From NCBI GenBank assembly GCA_963978545.1, contig OZ021729.1, positions 89,186,466 through 89,250,465 on the forward strand: DNA of 64,000 nucleotides. Reading direction: 5' to 3'. Each line of letters begins with the position of its first letter. Position 1 is the stretch's first letter. Positions 63,325 through 64,000 of the stretch are shown in pieces. The notes under the pieces are model-generated. The model was not told where the DNA came from, did not search any database, and saw nothing but the letters and a program-made list of their open reading frames with translations. The position numbers and the translations under genes are program-made. This stretch comes from Linyphia triangularis. Taxonomy: Eukaryota > Arthropoda > Arachnida > Araneae > Linyphiidae.

Positions 63325-63977
63325 CATGAGAAAATCTCTGATTTAAGAATGATTGCAGTTTCTTATCAAACAACTGCAATTATTGAGAATTTAAATCTGA
63401 AATTACTAAATACTAGTGCTCTTAGGGGTTTTTGATCATTGTATTATTTTGCGACAGAGCAAATTTCGTTCACACTTTCTGAACCTCACTTTAGAAAAGT
63501 TCTATTTCCAAAATGATTGAAGTATTTATGTTAAAAACTATTCTGCATAGTAGTTTAAGTTTAAAATTATGAAATACTAGCGAAGTTATCTTTTTTTGAA
63601 CTTTTTTTTAGTTTTTGAAACAAAGATTTTAAAAGGCATTTTTTTGACGTTTTATGAGAAAAGTGCTAAGTGTAGAATGATTGATGTTTTTGAATAAAAA
63701 ACTAGCTTGTATTACAATTTAATTCTAAATTGATACAATACTAGGAAAATTTGCTATTTTTGAACTTTTTTTCAGTTTTTGACCCAAAGATTTCCAAACA
63801 CCCTTTTTTCATGTTTCATGAGAAAAGCTCTAATTATACAATGATTGCAATTTTTGAGTAAAAAACTGTATTGCCTAGGCCTTAAGGTTCAAAACTATTA
63901 AATACAAGTGAAATTAGCTAATTTTAAGCATTTTTTTTATTTTTCGAAAAAAACTTTTTTTCCGTTTTTACACGTTT
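63325..63977 (+). repeat. Copy R98, consensus-like
   Basis: This 653-bp copy shows none of the diagnostic variants and is a good stand-in for the family consensus: AAATTTCGTTCAC, AAAATTATG, AGCGAAG, 8-T in S2, 7-T after GGCA, CTAGGAAAATTTG, TTTCCAAAC, CCTAGGCC, TTAAATAC and AAACTTTTTTTCCG. Confidence 0.9.
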
Positions 63978-64000
63978 CATGAGAAAATCTCTGATTTAAG
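63978..64000 (+). repeat. Truncated start of copy R99 at the window edge
   Basis: The last 23 bases begin CATGAGAAAATCTCTG and continue in phase as S1 of a further unit, so the array runs past the right edge of the window. Confidence 0.95.

Larger units (their letters stand above)
1..64000 (+). repeat. AT-rich satellite array, 653-bp unit, 98 full copies
   Basis: The same unit repeats head to tail across every base of the window, with no inversion, spacer or inserted element. Using CATGAG as the anchor I placed 98 complete copies (first at 1, last complete at 63325) and a 23-bp start of another at 63978. Spacing is 651-655 bp, most often 653; 63977/98 gives a mean of 652.8. R1 has 171 G+C in 655 bases by hand count. 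Copies differ by only a few scattered substitutions and poly-T length changes, so the array is strongly homogenised. Such arrays are known from eukaryotic centromeric, pericentromeric and subtelomeric heterochromatin; which of these applies here is not visible. No telomere repeat, rDNA, histone gene or transposon is present. The family is not one I recognise. Confidence 0.98.

Noticed and set aside
1..64000. CRISPR array or other prokaryotic repeat
   Set aside because: Units are 653 bp with no short repeat/unique spacer alternation, and there are no genes at all across 64 kb. This is not a bacterial or archaeal layout.
1..64000. Transposon or LTR tandem array
   Set aside because: I found no terminal inverted repeats, target-site duplications, tRNA primer site, or coding remnant of transposase or reverse transcriptase on either strand; each unit breaks down into the ~164-bp subunits instead.

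Overview
The whole window is one uninterrupted satellite DNA array. I see no gene, RNA gene, transposon, CRISPR array or unique spacer. A single unit with a modal length of 653 bp (range 651-655) repeats head to tail, always in the same orientation. There are 98 complete copies, called R1-R98 here and each taken to start at the CATGAG anchor, plus a 23-bp start of a 99th copy. Both window edges fall inside the array, so its true length and flanks are unknown. The first copy counts by hand to 171 G+C in 655 bases (about 26%).

An array this long and homogeneous, with high-order block structure, indicates a eukaryotic nuclear genome and most likely constitutive heterochromatin (centromeric, pericentromeric or subtelomeric). 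I do not recognise the satellite family and cannot name the organism. An AT-rich animal or plant genome fits equally well.

The 653-bp unit is itself a tetramer. Four diverged subunits (S1-S4, 164, 165, 164 and 162 bp in R1) share boxes at the same phase: GAGAAAA, AATGATTG, AATAC(T/A)AG and a T-rich second half. S3 and S4 are most alike. S1 is the odd one: it carries an interrupted 13-bp dyad and replaces the phased T-tracts of S2-S4 with mixed sequence. The present unit therefore looks like a higher-order repeat (HOR) of an older ~164-bp, nucleosome-sized monomer.

A second level of order lies above this. Diagnostic variants recur in ordered blocks, showing copying of 1, 2, 5, 6, 19 and 23 units at a time. 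Left part (R1-R32, 1-20897): mixed variants, with monomer and dimer duplications and a block shared across 15 kb (R7-R9 with R30-R32). Middle (R33-R68, 20898-44389): a recurring four-unit series plus a five-unit duplication. Right (R69-R98, 44390-63977): dimer duplications, alternating A and B variants, a directly adjacent six-unit tandem duplication (51570-59406) and a 19-unit-distance duplication.

The few open frames of 60-80 codons are accidental products of poly-T length changes and single substitutions inside the satellite. The interest of the window lies in the nested repeat architecture, the conserved dyad and palindromes, and the recombination record.
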